Below the pieces are notes generated by a model. That model was not told the DNA's origin. It did not search any database and saw only the letters and a program-made list of their open reading frames with translations. Shown one piece after another: positions 22,769 through 31,063 of a DNA stretch of 36,719 bases (its first letter is position 1; every line of letters starts with the position of its first letter). The position numbers and the translations under genes were made by a program. This stretch comes from an uncultured Lactobacillus sp. (GTDB lineage Bacteria > Bacillota > Bacilli > Lactobacillales > Lactobacillaceae), in NCBI GenBank assembly GCA_946487795.1, contig CAMLUN010000009.1:1-36719 (forward strand). Direction: 5' to 3'.

Positions 22769-23452
22769 ATGAAAACACTGGTAATAGTGGCTCACCCTCA
22801 ACTTGCGAATTCATCGACTGAATCATTTTTAAAGGCAGCCGCTGATGGTGAAAATAACGTTATGTGGCATGAATTAAAAGCACCTTTTGATATTTCTCAA
22901 GAGCAGGAATTACTTAAATCGGCAACCCGAATTATTTTTCAATTTCCGCTGTATTGGTATAGTGCGCCGGCGATCTTAAAGCAATGGCTTGATGAGGTAT
23001 GGAATTCACAACTTACAAGCAGTCATTTGCTAAAGGGTCGTGAATTGGGGATTGTTACGACGGTTGCTCATTCTGCGTCTGCATTTCAACCGGGTGCCAG
23101 TCAAGGATATACAATTGCTGAACTTTTACGACCATATCAGGCTTTAGCGCACGCGATGGGGATGAAGTATTTGCCACCATTGCCGATCTATCAATTTGCC
23201 CAACAGAGTGAAGAAGAGCGGCAGTCGTTATTTATCCACTATCAGCAATATTTGACCTTAGATAAATTCTGGCATTTTAGTGACCAGACACAATGGTTTA
23301 TCGGTCGCCTTAATGCCAAAATCGCTCGCGAGTTAGATCCTCTTCAACAAGCTAAATTAGAACAATTATTATCACTTTTACAAGATCAACAAGAAGAGCT
23401 GGATGATTTACATACTTCTATCGGATGGCTTCGAGAAAAAGAGGATGACTAA
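22769..23452 (+). CDS. NAD(P)H-dependent quinone oxidoreductase, flavodoxin-like fold
   Basis: A 227-residue flavoprotein of the NQO1/KefF/YwrO type. The N-terminal MKTLVIVAHPQLANSSTE is the FMN phosphate loop. IIFQFPLYWYSAPAILKQWL is the signature segment contacting flavin and the dimer partner, and LKGRELGIVTTVA is the following strand. It would reduce quinones or other acceptors with NAD(P)H. The C-terminal ~50 residues are an extra helical tail (QQAKLEQLLSLLQDQQEEL). ATG 22769 follows AAAGGAGTGAATTG and is preferred to the TTG one codon earlier. Downstream is a short gene that begins 1 bp after the stop. Confidence 0.85.
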   Translation: MKTLVIVAHPQLANSSTESFLKAAADGENNVMWHELKAPFDISQEQELLKSATRIIFQFPLYWYSAPAILKQWLDEVWNSQLTSSHLLKGRELGIVTTVAHSASAFQPGASQGYTIAELLRPYQALAHAMGMKYLPPLPIYQFAQQSEEERQSLFIHYQQYLTLDKFWHFSDQTQWFIGRLNAKIARELDPLQQAKLEQLLSLLQDQQEELDDLHTSIGWLREKEDD

Positions 23453-23453
23453 A

Positions 23454-23627
23454 ATGGATGAGAATCAACAATGGGCACACGAAGAATTAAAAAAATTAAT
23501 GAAAAATAGCCCAACATATGAAGATCAAGCTTTTTACCGGGTATTAGATCAGTTAATGCTTAAACAAGCACAACGCCTAGTCAATGCCGCCGGTGAGCTT
23601 GATGGTCGTAGTTGGGCTGATAAATAA
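23454..23627 (+). CDS. Small hypothetical protein, 57 residues
   Basis: Begins one base after the oxidoreductase stop. AGAGG lies nine bases before ATG 23454; a second in-frame ATG at 23445 would overlap the upstream gene but its SD would be too close. The product is acidic and helical (NQQWAHEELKKLMKN; ALDQLML-like central helix), ending ELDGRSWADK. Translational coupling to the oxidoreductase is likely. No family recognised. Confidence 0.6.
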   Translation: MDENQQWAHEELKKLMKNSPTYEDQAFYRVLDQLMLKQAQRLVNAAGELDGRSWADK

Positions 23628-23774
23628 TTGATTTAAAAATATAAAGCAGAAGTCTATCTACCACTTCAATAATAGACTTCCACCTTATCAGATAATTGTT
23701 TCAAAATGAAACTAGGGGGTTATTGATACCCGTAATTCTAATTGCACGATTAGAAAAAGTCACTAAAAAGCTTA

Positions 23775-23815
23775 TAAAAAACCTTTGAGATAGCGCTACC
23801 TTCAAAAGGTTTTTA
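23775..23815. terminator. Hairpin terminator after the oxidoreductase cluster
   Basis: AAAAACCTTTGA and TCAAAAGGTTTTT pair with one bulged base. A weaker hairpin, GAAGTCTAT/ATAGACTTC (23649-23680), lies closer to the stop codon. Nothing else was seen in 23628-23917. Confidence 0.6.
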
Positions 23816-23917
23816 TATAACTAGATCAGTGAAACAATGGGTACTAGAGAATTATGAATAAAATCCTCACATATTATTATAAAACAAATTATTCCTAAAA
23901 AATACAAAATTATTGAT

Positions 23918-24292
23918 TTATATTAGTTGTAAATCTTTTCGAAGCTTGTCAGCAAGAATAACTGCTTGATTATGTTCTTCATCTTTTGCCCCGTAAAGGA
24001 GAATAACGTTTTGGCTTGGCAACTGACTTTGGACAATTGCCTTTAATGAATTATAGTAAACAGGATTGTTGGTTAATTCTGCGAGATAACGTTCTTTGAA
24101 TTCTGGATAACGAGCAACGTCATGACCAAACCATTTCCGCAGCTCGGTACTTGGTCCGACTTCTTTGAGCCACTTATCAAGATGTGCATTTTCTTTTGAA
24201 ATCCCGCGTGGCCAAATGCGGTCAACGAGGATACGATAACCATCTAAATCAACAGGTTTAGTATAGATTCGTTCAATTTTTAGTTCCATCAT
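23918..24292 (-). CDS. DUF488 family protein (YeaO-like)
   Basis: A 124-residue cytosolic protein. The family pattern is clear: YRILVDRIWPRGISKENAHL near the N-terminus, LDKWLKEVGPSTELRKWFGHD in the middle, and NVILLYGAKDEEHNQAVIL near the end. The biochemical role of DUF488 is not established. The first of two adjacent ATGs (24292) has the better spacing from GGAG. It is divergent from the DNA glycosylase gene. Confidence 0.85.
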   Translation of the reverse strand: MMELKIERIYTKPVDLDGYRILVDRIWPRGISKENAHLDKWLKEVGPSTELRKWFGHDVARYPEFKERYLAELTNNPVYYNSLKAIVQSQLPSQNVILLYGAKDEEHNQAVILADKLRKDLQLI

Positions 24293-24351
24293 GCCAATCT
24301 CCTTTAATTAGTGTTATGTTTAGGATAGTTCTTTTTAGGAGGAAAATAAAT

Positions 24352-24984
24352 ATGCTAACAAAATATCAACAATTTTTTACTGGACGGCCCACAGTCGAAA
24401 TTGCGAAGGATCTTTTAGGGAAACTAGTAAAATACCAAACTAAAAGTGGAATCATTGGTGGTTATATTGTTGAAACAGAAGCATATTTAGGAGAAAAAGA
24501 TTCTGCATCACATGCTTTTAACGGACGACGCACTGGCTACTCGGAATCTTTGTATGGGATGCCCGGGAATATTTACCTATACCAAATCCGTGGACATTAT
24601 TGTTTTGATATTGTGGTTCAGGATGCAGAGGAACCTCAAGGAATTTTACTTCGCGGAATAGAACCGGCGCTAAACATTGATAAAATGATCGAAAATCGGC
24701 ACATGTCAGGGGTAAATATTACTAACGGTCCCGGTAAATTAGTACAAGCTCTCGGAATTCATTCACGGGATTTAGATGGGCAGCCTATGGAAACAAGTCC
24801 ACTAACGGTTGATTTACATAATTATAAAATTCCTGGAGAAATCGCTATTTCTGCGCGGATTGGAGTTAATTTGAAGGGAAAAGATGGGTTAAGTCCACGC
24901 CGCTTTTATGTAAAAGGCAATCCCTATGTATCAAACGTGAAAAAACAAGACATGGATCTGGAATGTCATGGTTGGAAGGGGTAA
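24352..24984 (+). CDS. DNA-3-methyladenine glycosylase (AAG/MPG family)
   Basis: A 210-residue base-excision repair enzyme removing alkylated purines. Recognised by VEIAKDLLGKLV, the catalytic region GGYIVETEAYLGEKDSASHA (Glu and Tyr of the active site), NIYLYQIRGHYCFDIVV and TNGPGKLVQALGI. Length is typical for bacterial members. ATG 24352 follows AGGAGGAAAATAAAT at ideal spacing. The MoxR gene begins 3 bp after its stop, so it heads a four-gene operon. Confidence 0.93.
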   Translation: MLTKYQQFFTGRPTVEIAKDLLGKLVKYQTKSGIIGGYIVETEAYLGEKDSASHAFNGRRTGYSESLYGMPGNIYLYQIRGHYCFDIVVQDAEEPQGILLRGIEPALNIDKMIENRHMSGVNITNGPGKLVQALGIHSRDLDGQPMETSPLTVDLHNYKIPGEIAISARIGVNLKGKDGLSPRRFYVKGNPYVSNVKKQDMDLECHGWKG

Positions 24985-24987
24985 ATA

Positions 24988-26133
24988 ATGGCGCTAACTT
25001 ATCAACAACTATTAACGGCAGTTCCCGTTGTTCTCGATGCGGGTAATGTTCCGAATATTGTCGGGGATGCGGGGATCGGTAAATCTGCTTTAGTTCGTGA
25101 AATTGCTGCTAATCTGAATGCGGCATTATTTACTACGGTTGTCAGCTTAAGCGAAAAAGGAGACCTTGCAATTCCGGTTCCCCCCTTGACCAGTGAATCT
25201 TTTGTTGAAACGAAGAATTATGGTCGTCTTGCAAATGTACAATTCGGTTACTCTGAAACTTTAATTAGCATTATTAAGTATGCCGAAGCCCATCCTAATC
25301 AATCAATTATTTGGTTTTTAGATGAATTTAATCGTGGAACGCAAGCTGTTCAAAGTGAACTAATGAACCTTGTCCTTCAACGAAAGATTAATTCTTTGCG
25401 TTTGCCTTCCACAGTACGGATCATTATTGCGGAGAATCCTGATTCTACGATGACAGGATTTACTGATCGTGAATATGGTGTTGCGACTGGGGATGCTGCA
25501 ATTAAAGATCGGACAGTTCGTTTAGTAATGACGAGTTCAACGGCGGAATGGTTAAAATGGGCCCAAGCAACCGGAATTAATGACCTTGTTTCCGCCTATC
25601 TTACGCAATATCCTGAACAATTATTAGTTGTTGATCCGAACAATGAAGATTTGGCTCCCACGCCACGTGCTTGGGAAAGAGTTTCTCGCAATCTTGATCA
25701 ATTACAGGCGTTAGACCAGAAAATGCAAAAAGAACTTGCTGCTGATATATTTAGTGGTGACTTAGGTGATGAAGTAGGGGTGGCCTTTGCTCAGTTTGTC
25801 CTTGCACAGGGGCAAGAGCTTACAGTGGCAACCTTGAAGGACGCTAAAGATGGCAAGGAGCAGTTTGAAAATGCTGATGAAGCAACCAAAATTCAAGTAT
25901 TACGTTCATGGCTAAGTCCTAAGCTGGCATCTGAAGAAGAGGCAGCTCTATTTATTAAGTATCTCCAATTAATCAGTGAAGATGGGCAGTATGCGATTGT
26001 TCAAACAGTTGGTGAGGATTTCGTCGACCTCTTGCAAGTAATGTATGAGCAAGCCATTAAACATCCCCAAGGCTCTGTAGCGCAACTTTATCAATATTTT
26101 GCGGAAGTTGCGACGAGTGGTGACAATCGATGA
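24988..26133 (+). CDS. MoxR-like AAA ATPase
   Basis: A 381-residue AAA+ protein: Walker A GDAGIGKS (26-33), Walker B IIWFLDEFNR (Asp112, Glu113), and sensor region RIIIAENPDS. After the ATPase core comes a helical C-terminal domain. MoxR-type ATPases usually work with VWA-domain partners to remodel or metallate client proteins. The partner is the next gene, which overlaps by ATGA. The client is unknown; no metalloenzyme gene is adjacent. Confidence 0.85.
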   Translation: MALTYQQLLTAVPVVLDAGNVPNIVGDAGIGKSALVREIAANLNAALFTTVVSLSEKGDLAIPVPPLTSESFVETKNYGRLANVQFGYSETLISIIKYAEAHPNQSIIWFLDEFNRGTQAVQSELMNLVLQRKINSLRLPSTVRIIIAENPDSTMTGFTDREYGVATGDAAIKDRTVRLVMTSSTAEWLKWAQATGINDLVSAYLTQYPEQLLVVDPNNEDLAPTPRAWERVSRNLDQLQALDQKMQKELAADIFSGDLGDEVGVAFAQFVLAQGQELTVATLKDAKDGKEQFENADEATKIQVLRSWLSPKLASEEEAALFIKYLQLISEDGQYAIVQTVGEDFVDLLQVMYEQAIKHPQGSVAQLYQYFAEVATSGDNR

Positions 26134-27422
26134 GTTTAGGTGACTTTCTAGCACGGTTACATCAAAATGATGGAAGCAATAATCATGTGACATCTGCGCA
26201 ACGGATTAGGGAGGCAATTATTATCATCCTTCAAAAACAGCGCCTTTTCGGAGAAGTGTTATTACAACTTCCACGAGAGAATGATTTACAGTTACCCGTA
26301 ATGATGAGATTGAGGTGGGAAGACGATCGCCTTGTACTGGTTATTAATCCAGAAAAGTTAGCGAACGTTCGTAATGATGAACTTCAAAGCTTATTAGAAC
26401 ATGAAGCCCTTCATCTTATCTGGATGCATCCATTACGTTATGCTTCTTATCCTCATCAAGATTTAGTCCAGATTGCAACTGATGTAGCGGTAAATCAGTA
26501 TTTAACTGAGCCACCCCAGGGAACAGTAACCCTTAGCCAATTGGAGAAAGCTCTTCGCCAAAAACTAATGCCAAAATTAGATTCGCAGGATTATCTCAAT
26601 ATATTAGAACAGCTGCCTGCTGAACAGCAAGAAAAATTACATCAGCCAGGTCTTAAATTGAATGGTGGCAAACAAAAGGAAAATACAACGGCAGATAAGG
26701 TTAAAACAGCCGATACTCATAACGGCTGGCAGGAATCTAAGACAAGTCAGCAGATTAGCAATCAGATCGTGCGGTTAGCGAATATTAAGCGTATTTTGAA
26801 TAATTCTTGGAGGCAAACCCCGCAACGAGATCGCGGTTTGTTACCAGGAAATGTAAGATCACAGCTACAGAAAGTCCAAAAAACTAAAATAGTTGATTGG
26901 CGGCAGGTTTTTAGGCATCAGTTTGGGTTGATTGCACGAGGACAAGTTAATTCGCATGCTCGCTTTAATCGCCGGCAACCATTACGAATGGATTTGCCTG
27001 GCAAAGTTACGAGATTGGATCCAGCTGTTGACATTTTTGTTGATAATTCCGGATCGGTCACCGATCAAGAAATCGTTCAAACACTAACGACACTTGAAAA
27101 GATGCTTAAGAAAACAAAACTGACAGCTAATGTTTACTCGTTTGATGCCCGGGTGACCACCAAACAAAAACTACATGATGGTAAAAAACTTGATTTTAGA
27201 CGAACAGGTGGCGGGGGTACAAGTTTTCAGTGTATTTTTGACTATCTCCACCAGCACCACCTAACTAAACGAAATCGCATAATAATTATTATTACTGATG
27301 GGTGGGGAGAGGAAAGAATCAATAATTATCATTATCAAAATGTTTATTGGCTAATGATGACAAAGGCTAATCAATTATCAGTAAAAGAGCCACCGGGAAG
27401 AGTATTAGAAATGAGGAGATAA
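26130..27422 (+). CDS. VWA-like domain protein with metallopeptidase-like N-terminal domain (DUF2201 type)
   Basis: A 430-residue protein. The N-terminal part carries a zincin-like HEALH (91-95) followed by IWMHP and TDVAVNQYL. A basic, Gln-rich linker (about 180-240) follows. The C-terminal VWA-like domain has the MIDAS motif DNSGS (Asp305) and a late ITDGWGEE. This pairing of a putative metallopeptidase domain with DUF2201 is usual next to MoxR ATPases in lactobacilli. Its start overlaps the ATPase stop (ATGA). It is probably the substrate or adaptor subunit of the MoxR system; peptidase activity is not shown. Confidence 0.82.
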   Translation: MSLGDFLARLHQNDGSNNHVTSAQRIREAIIIILQKQRLFGEVLLQLPRENDLQLPVMMRLRWEDDRLVLVINPEKLANVRNDELQSLLEHEALHLIWMHPLRYASYPHQDLVQIATDVAVNQYLTEPPQGTVTLSQLEKALRQKLMPKLDSQDYLNILEQLPAEQQEKLHQPGLKLNGGKQKENTTADKVKTADTHNGWQESKTSQQISNQIVRLANIKRILNNSWRQTPQRDRGLLPGNVRSQLQKVQKTKIVDWRQVFRHQFGLIARGQVNSHARFNRRQPLRMDLPGKVTRLDPAVDIFVDNSGSVTDQEIVQTLTTLEKMLKKTKLTANVYSFDARVTTKQKLHDGKKLDFRRTGGGGTSFQCIFDYLHQHHLTKRNRIIIIITDGWGEERINNYHYQNVYWLMMTKANQLSVKEPPGRVLEMRR

Positions 27423-27425
27423 TTG

Positions 27426-27719
27426 ATGACAACAATTTTAAATCCACAGGCCATGCAAAAGGTACTTACCCATAGCAAAGAATATGAGCGGGCAATTGGT
27501 CTTCTTAATAAGCGGTGGGATCCAGATGAACAGCCGATTTTTCGCAACGTTCTCCAGTCCGCAGATGTTCAATTTGCTCGGCAGCTCCAAATTGCTGGAT
27601 TAATTAAGGGCAAGGTTGACTTAAGTAATTACCAGGAAGTAAATCAATTACTGATGCAACATGACTCATGGTTTTCAGAAAGTGCTCGGAAAACTTTATT
27701 AAGTCCTTTTTTAGATTGA
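27426..27719 (+). CDS. Hypothetical protein, 97 residues, last gene of the MoxR operon
   Basis: Starts 3 bp after the VWA gene, with GAGGAG seven bases before ATG 27426. The product is soluble and helical (MQKVLTHSKEYERAIGLLNK, VQFARQLQIAGL) with no recognised domain. Tight spacing suggests it works with the MoxR/VWA pair. Confidence 0.65.
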   Translation: MTTILNPQAMQKVLTHSKEYERAIGLLNKRWDPDEQPIFRNVLQSADVQFARQLQIAGLIKGKVDLSNYQEVNQLLMQHDSWFSESARKTLLSPFLD

Positions 27720-27792
27720 AGCAAATTTACGTGAATTTCTAGTAGGCATAGTATAATAGTAAGTAATGTAACCTTTTAAGGAGGCCCTGCAC

Positions 27793-29697
27793 ATGGCAGT
27801 GAATAACGAATTAATTAAAGACGACTTATACGAAGCAGTAAACGGGGAATGGCTAAAGACGGCGAAGATTCCTGATGATAAGCCAGCTACTGGGGGCTTC
27901 AATGACCTCGTTGATGAGATTGACAAGCAGCTAATGGATGACTTTGATGCCTATGCAGCGGGGAAGGAAAAGTCTGATGATTCGCGGTTTAATGAGATGA
28001 TTAAGCTATATCGCCTCGCTAAAAAGTTTGATTGGCGTAAGAAAGTTGGCCCACAACCGCTTAAACGGATGTTGGCAAGTGTAGAAAATCTTAATTCATA
28101 TGAAGATTACCAATCTCAATGGAAGAACTGGATTTTAGCAGGGATGCCTTCACCGATTAGTTTTGATATTGACGCTGATATGAAGAATGCGACTGTTTAT
28201 GCTTTATTTGCCTCATCACCATCGCTTATTTTGCCTGATAAGAGCTACTATGAAGCAGAAAAGAAGGCTCAGCACGATCAATTACTCCAATTATGGTCTT
28301 CAATGGTGGAAGCCTTGATGGATAAGTTGGGGTATAGCAAAGAAGAAGCAAAAAAGATTATTGATGATGCAATCAAATTCGATGCCCTTCTTGCGCCAAA
28401 TGTAAAAAGTGCAGAAGAAGCGGCTGATTATAGTAAGATGTATAATCCACAAACGGTTGCAGAACTAGCTAGTGCCACTGATCAACTTGATATTGCGGCA
28501 ATAATTAAGCAGTTAGTTAGGGAAGAACCGGAAAAAATAATTGTGACAGAACCGGAATACTTTAAGGCCCTGAACAAGATCTTACAAGATAATTTTGAAC
28601 TCTTTAAAAACTGGGCATTAATTCGTGTTATTCGCGAAAATGCCAGTTACCTTGATGATGAAATGCGTGAAATCAATGGACGTTATGGTCGGGCACTTTC
28701 TGGAAGCAAGAAACCAGTTAGCCAACGTAAATTTGCGTTCTATCTTGCACGTGACATGTTTAGCCAAGTAGCTGGGGATTATTATGGGAAGAAGTACTTT
28801 GGACCGCAAGCTAAAGCAGATGTTCACCACATGGTTGAGCAAATGATTAAAGTCTATAAAGGACGCTTGACCAATAACCAATGGCTTAGTAAGGATACCC
28901 GTGATAAGGCTATTCTTAAGCTTGATAAACTGGGTATTCAAGTCGGATATCCAGATAAGATCCCTGTTCTTTATGATCAATTTAAGGTTGATGAAGAGGA
29001 ATCATTGATTGCAAACCTAAATCAATTAACAGTGACGGCTAATAAAGAATTATTCAGTCGTTGGAATAAACCTGTTGATCGGATGCGGTGGGAAATGAGT
29101 GCAGCCACGGTCAATGCTTACTACCACCCATTTAAGAATATCATTGTATTCCCAGCGGCAATCCTACAGGCACCGTTCTACTCGTTGAAACAAAGCAGCA
29201 GCCAAAATTATGGTGGAATTGGTGCAGTAATCGCTCATGAAATTTCCCACGCCTTTGACAATAACGGGTCATTATTTGATGAGTTTGGAAATCTTAATAA
29301 CTGGTGGACAGATGAAGATTCTGCACACTTTAAGCAATTAGCTCAAAAGATGATTGATGAATTTGATGGGATCCCATTTGCTGGTCAAAAGGTAAACGGG
29401 AAGCTCACGGTTTCTGAAAATATCGCCGATGCAGGAGGTCTCAGTTGTGCACTTGAAGCAGTAAAAACTGAAGCTGACTTCAATGCCCAAGAATTCTTTA
29501 TTAACTGGGCAACTATTTGGCGAATGAAGGCAACGGAACAGTACATGCAATTACTGCTTTCAATTGATGTTCATGCACCGCAAAAATTACGTGCTAATAT
29601 TCAAGCAGAAAATCTCGATGACTTCTACACAGCATTTGAAATTAAACCTGGTGATGAAATGTACCGGGCGCCAGAAGATCGGGTTCATATTTGGTAA
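27793..29697 (+). CDS. pepO: Endopeptidase O, M13 (neprilysin) family metallopeptidase
   Basis: A 634-residue cytosolic zinc endopeptidase. The zinc motif HEISH lies at about 482-486 in VIAHEISHAFDNNG, the third ligand region ENIADAGG follows about 60 residues later, and NAYYHPFKNIIVFPAAILQ is the substrate-binding strand. The C-terminal RVHIW is the expected W-ending of the family. No signal peptide is present, in agreement with lactic acid bacterial PepO acting on imported oligopeptides. Length is normal (about 627-635). AAGGAGGCCCTGCAC precedes the ATG, TATAAT at about 27750. A terminator follows. Confidence 0.94.
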   Translation: MAVNNELIKDDLYEAVNGEWLKTAKIPDDKPATGGFNDLVDEIDKQLMDDFDAYAAGKEKSDDSRFNEMIKLYRLAKKFDWRKKVGPQPLKRMLASVENLNSYEDYQSQWKNWILAGMPSPISFDIDADMKNATVYALFASSPSLILPDKSYYEAEKKAQHDQLLQLWSSMVEALMDKLGYSKEEAKKIIDDAIKFDALLAPNVKSAEEAADYSKMYNPQTVAELASATDQLDIAAIIKQLVREEPEKIIVTEPEYFKALNKILQDNFELFKNWALIRVIRENASYLDDEMREINGRYGRALSGSKKPVSQRKFAFYLARDMFSQVAGDYYGKKYFGPQAKADVHHMVEQMIKVYKGRLTNNQWLSKDTRDKAILKLDKLGIQVGYPDKIPVLYDQFKVDEEESLIANLNQLTVTANKELFSRWNKPVDRMRWEMSAATVNAYYHPFKNIIVFPAAILQAPFYSLKQSSSQNYGGIGAVIAHEISHAFDNNGSLFDEFGNLNNWWTDEDSAHFKQLAQKMIDEFDGIPFAGQKVNGKLTVSENIADAGGLSCALEAVKTEADFNAQEFFINWATIWRMKATEQYMQLLLSIDVHAPQKLRANIQAENLDDFYTAFEIKPGDEMYRAPEDRVHIW

Positions 29698-29711
29698 TTT
29701 AAGATTTACAG

Positions 29712-29738
29712 AAGGTTGGAAGTTTCTCCAGCCTTTTT
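29712..29738 (+). terminator. Terminator of pepO
   Basis: AAGGTTGGA (29712-29720) pairs with TCCAGCCTT (29727-29735) with one G-U type contact, followed by TTTTTG. Confidence 0.75.
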
Positions 29739-29840
29739 GTTTGCTATGACTCTTAGCGTGACAAATATCGCCTTCTTCGGTAAAGTTTAAGCATAGTTAA
29801 TTTCCCGGGAAATAAATTTAATTGAAGGCAGGAGAACTTA

Positions 29841-30464
29841 TTGAAATTTGCCGATAAAATGAAATTATATCGTTATCAAAAAGGATGGACTCAGCAGGAT
29901 GTAGCAGAACGATTGTTGATCTCACGTAAAACAATTTCTAGTTGGGAAAATGGTCGAAGTTATCCTGATATTTTTATGTTGGTTCAAATAAGTGACCTCT
30001 ACCATGTTAGTTTGGATGATTTATTACGGGAGGATCATGAGATGATAAATAACTATAAAGAAGAGCACACTATGAACAAACGAGTAGATAAAATTTTTGT
30101 TCTTTGTTATTTTTTGAATATTATTGGTGCTGTAGTTATAGTACTAAAACCAATTTTACCTTTTTTAAGTAATTACTTACCAAAACCGGTATTTACGATT
30201 ATTTCTTTTGTTATTGTTTCCGGTTTTATTATATTAGTCAGTTATGCTGACTGGTCTAAAATAAAAAATAAGCCTGGATTTTGGATAACGTGGCTGATTA
30301 TAACGCTATTAGAAGTAAGATTAACATTTCCGGTCAATGTCCCAATAAATGACAATGGAATTGGATATATCTTCGGCGCGTTAACAGGAAATGTATTGGT
30401 AGCGTTATGTTTAACTTGTATTGTCTGGTTATTTCCGCAGTTTAAAGAAAGAAGGGCTAAATAA
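29841..30464 (+). CDS. Membrane-anchored XRE-family regulator (paralogue of 11546-12187)
   Basis: A 207-residue protein starting at TTG behind AGGAG. Residues 1-65 form an XRE HTH (TQQDVAERLLISRKTISSWE), then a short linker and four hydrophobic segments (about 87-107, 113-135, 143-165 and 175-198). It matches the other XRE-TM protein in the window throughout the HTH and at LDDLLREDHEM. Its stop overlaps the start of the macrodomain gene by one base (TAATG), so the two are translationally coupled. Confidence 0.82.
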   Translation: MKFADKMKLYRYQKGWTQQDVAERLLISRKTISSWENGRSYPDIFMLVQISDLYHVSLDDLLREDHEMINNYKEEHTMNKRVDKIFVLCYFLNIIGAVVIVLKPILPFLSNYLPKPVFTIISFVIVSGFIILVSYADWSKIKNKPGFWITWLIITLLEVRLTFPVNVPINDNGIGYIFGALTGNVLVALCLTCIVWLFPQFKERRAK

Positions 30465-30967
30465 TGCCGCAAATCAACGTGATCAAAGGAGATATTACCA
30501 AAATAAAAGTTGACGCAATTGTTAATGCTGCTAATACAACTTTAATGGGTGGCGGTGGTGTTGATGGTGCGATTCATCGAGCAGCTGGCCCAGCGTTATA
30601 TGGTGCCTGTGAAAAATTTCATGGATGTCCAACGGGAGAAGCACGGATAACTGGCGGCTTTAACTTGCCAGCCAAGTTTATTATTCACACGCCTGGACCG
30701 ATTTGGCATGGTGGTGATAATGGTGAAGATCAATTGTTAGCCAATTCTTATCACAATAGTTTACTGTTGGCTGATAAACATTTATGTCGGACGGTTGCCT
30801 TTCCTTCCATCAGTACAGGCGTGTATGCTTTCCCGCTTGAAAGGGCAGCAAAAATTGCGATTAAGACGATTAAAGATTTTCTCCCTACTGCCAATTATGT
30901 TTATCAAGTAACGGTAGTTTGCTTTGATGATAAAACCTTTACTGCTTATCACTCACAACCTTATTAA
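30464..30967 (+). CDS. Macrodomain O-acetyl-ADP-ribose deacetylase (YmdB-like)
   Basis: A 167-residue single macrodomain. Signatures: INVIKGDITKIKVDAIVNAA, ANTTLMGGGGVDGAIHRAAG (ADP-ribose binding loop), FIIHTPGPIW and FPSISTGVYAFPLERAA. Members hydrolyse O-acetyl-ADP-ribose or remove ADP-ribose from proteins. The gene starts on the last base of the XRE-TM gene stop codon. Downstream is a terminator. Coupling to a membrane regulator is unusual and suggests an ADP-ribose-linked stress response, by inference. Confidence 0.92.
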   Translation: MPQINVIKGDITKIKVDAIVNAANTTLMGGGGVDGAIHRAAGPALYGACEKFHGCPTGEARITGGFNLPAKFIIHTPGPIWHGGDNGEDQLLANSYHNSLLLADKHLCRTVAFPSISTGVYAFPLERAAKIAIKTIKDFLPTANYVYQVTVVCFDDKTFTAYHSQPY

Positions 30968-31008
30968 GCTAAATAGTTTAAAACTATTGGAAATTAATAA
31001 ACGTTTAT

Positions 31009-31045
31009 AATTTTCTGGATTGACTTTTTCCAGAAAATTTTTTGT
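31009..31045 (+). terminator. Terminator of the XRE-TM/macrodomain operon
   Basis: AATTTTCTGGA (31009-31019) pairs perfectly with TCCAGAAAATT (31029-31039), followed by a T-rich run. Confidence 0.85.
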
Positions 31046-31063
31046 TTTAAAAGGAGGTTTATT

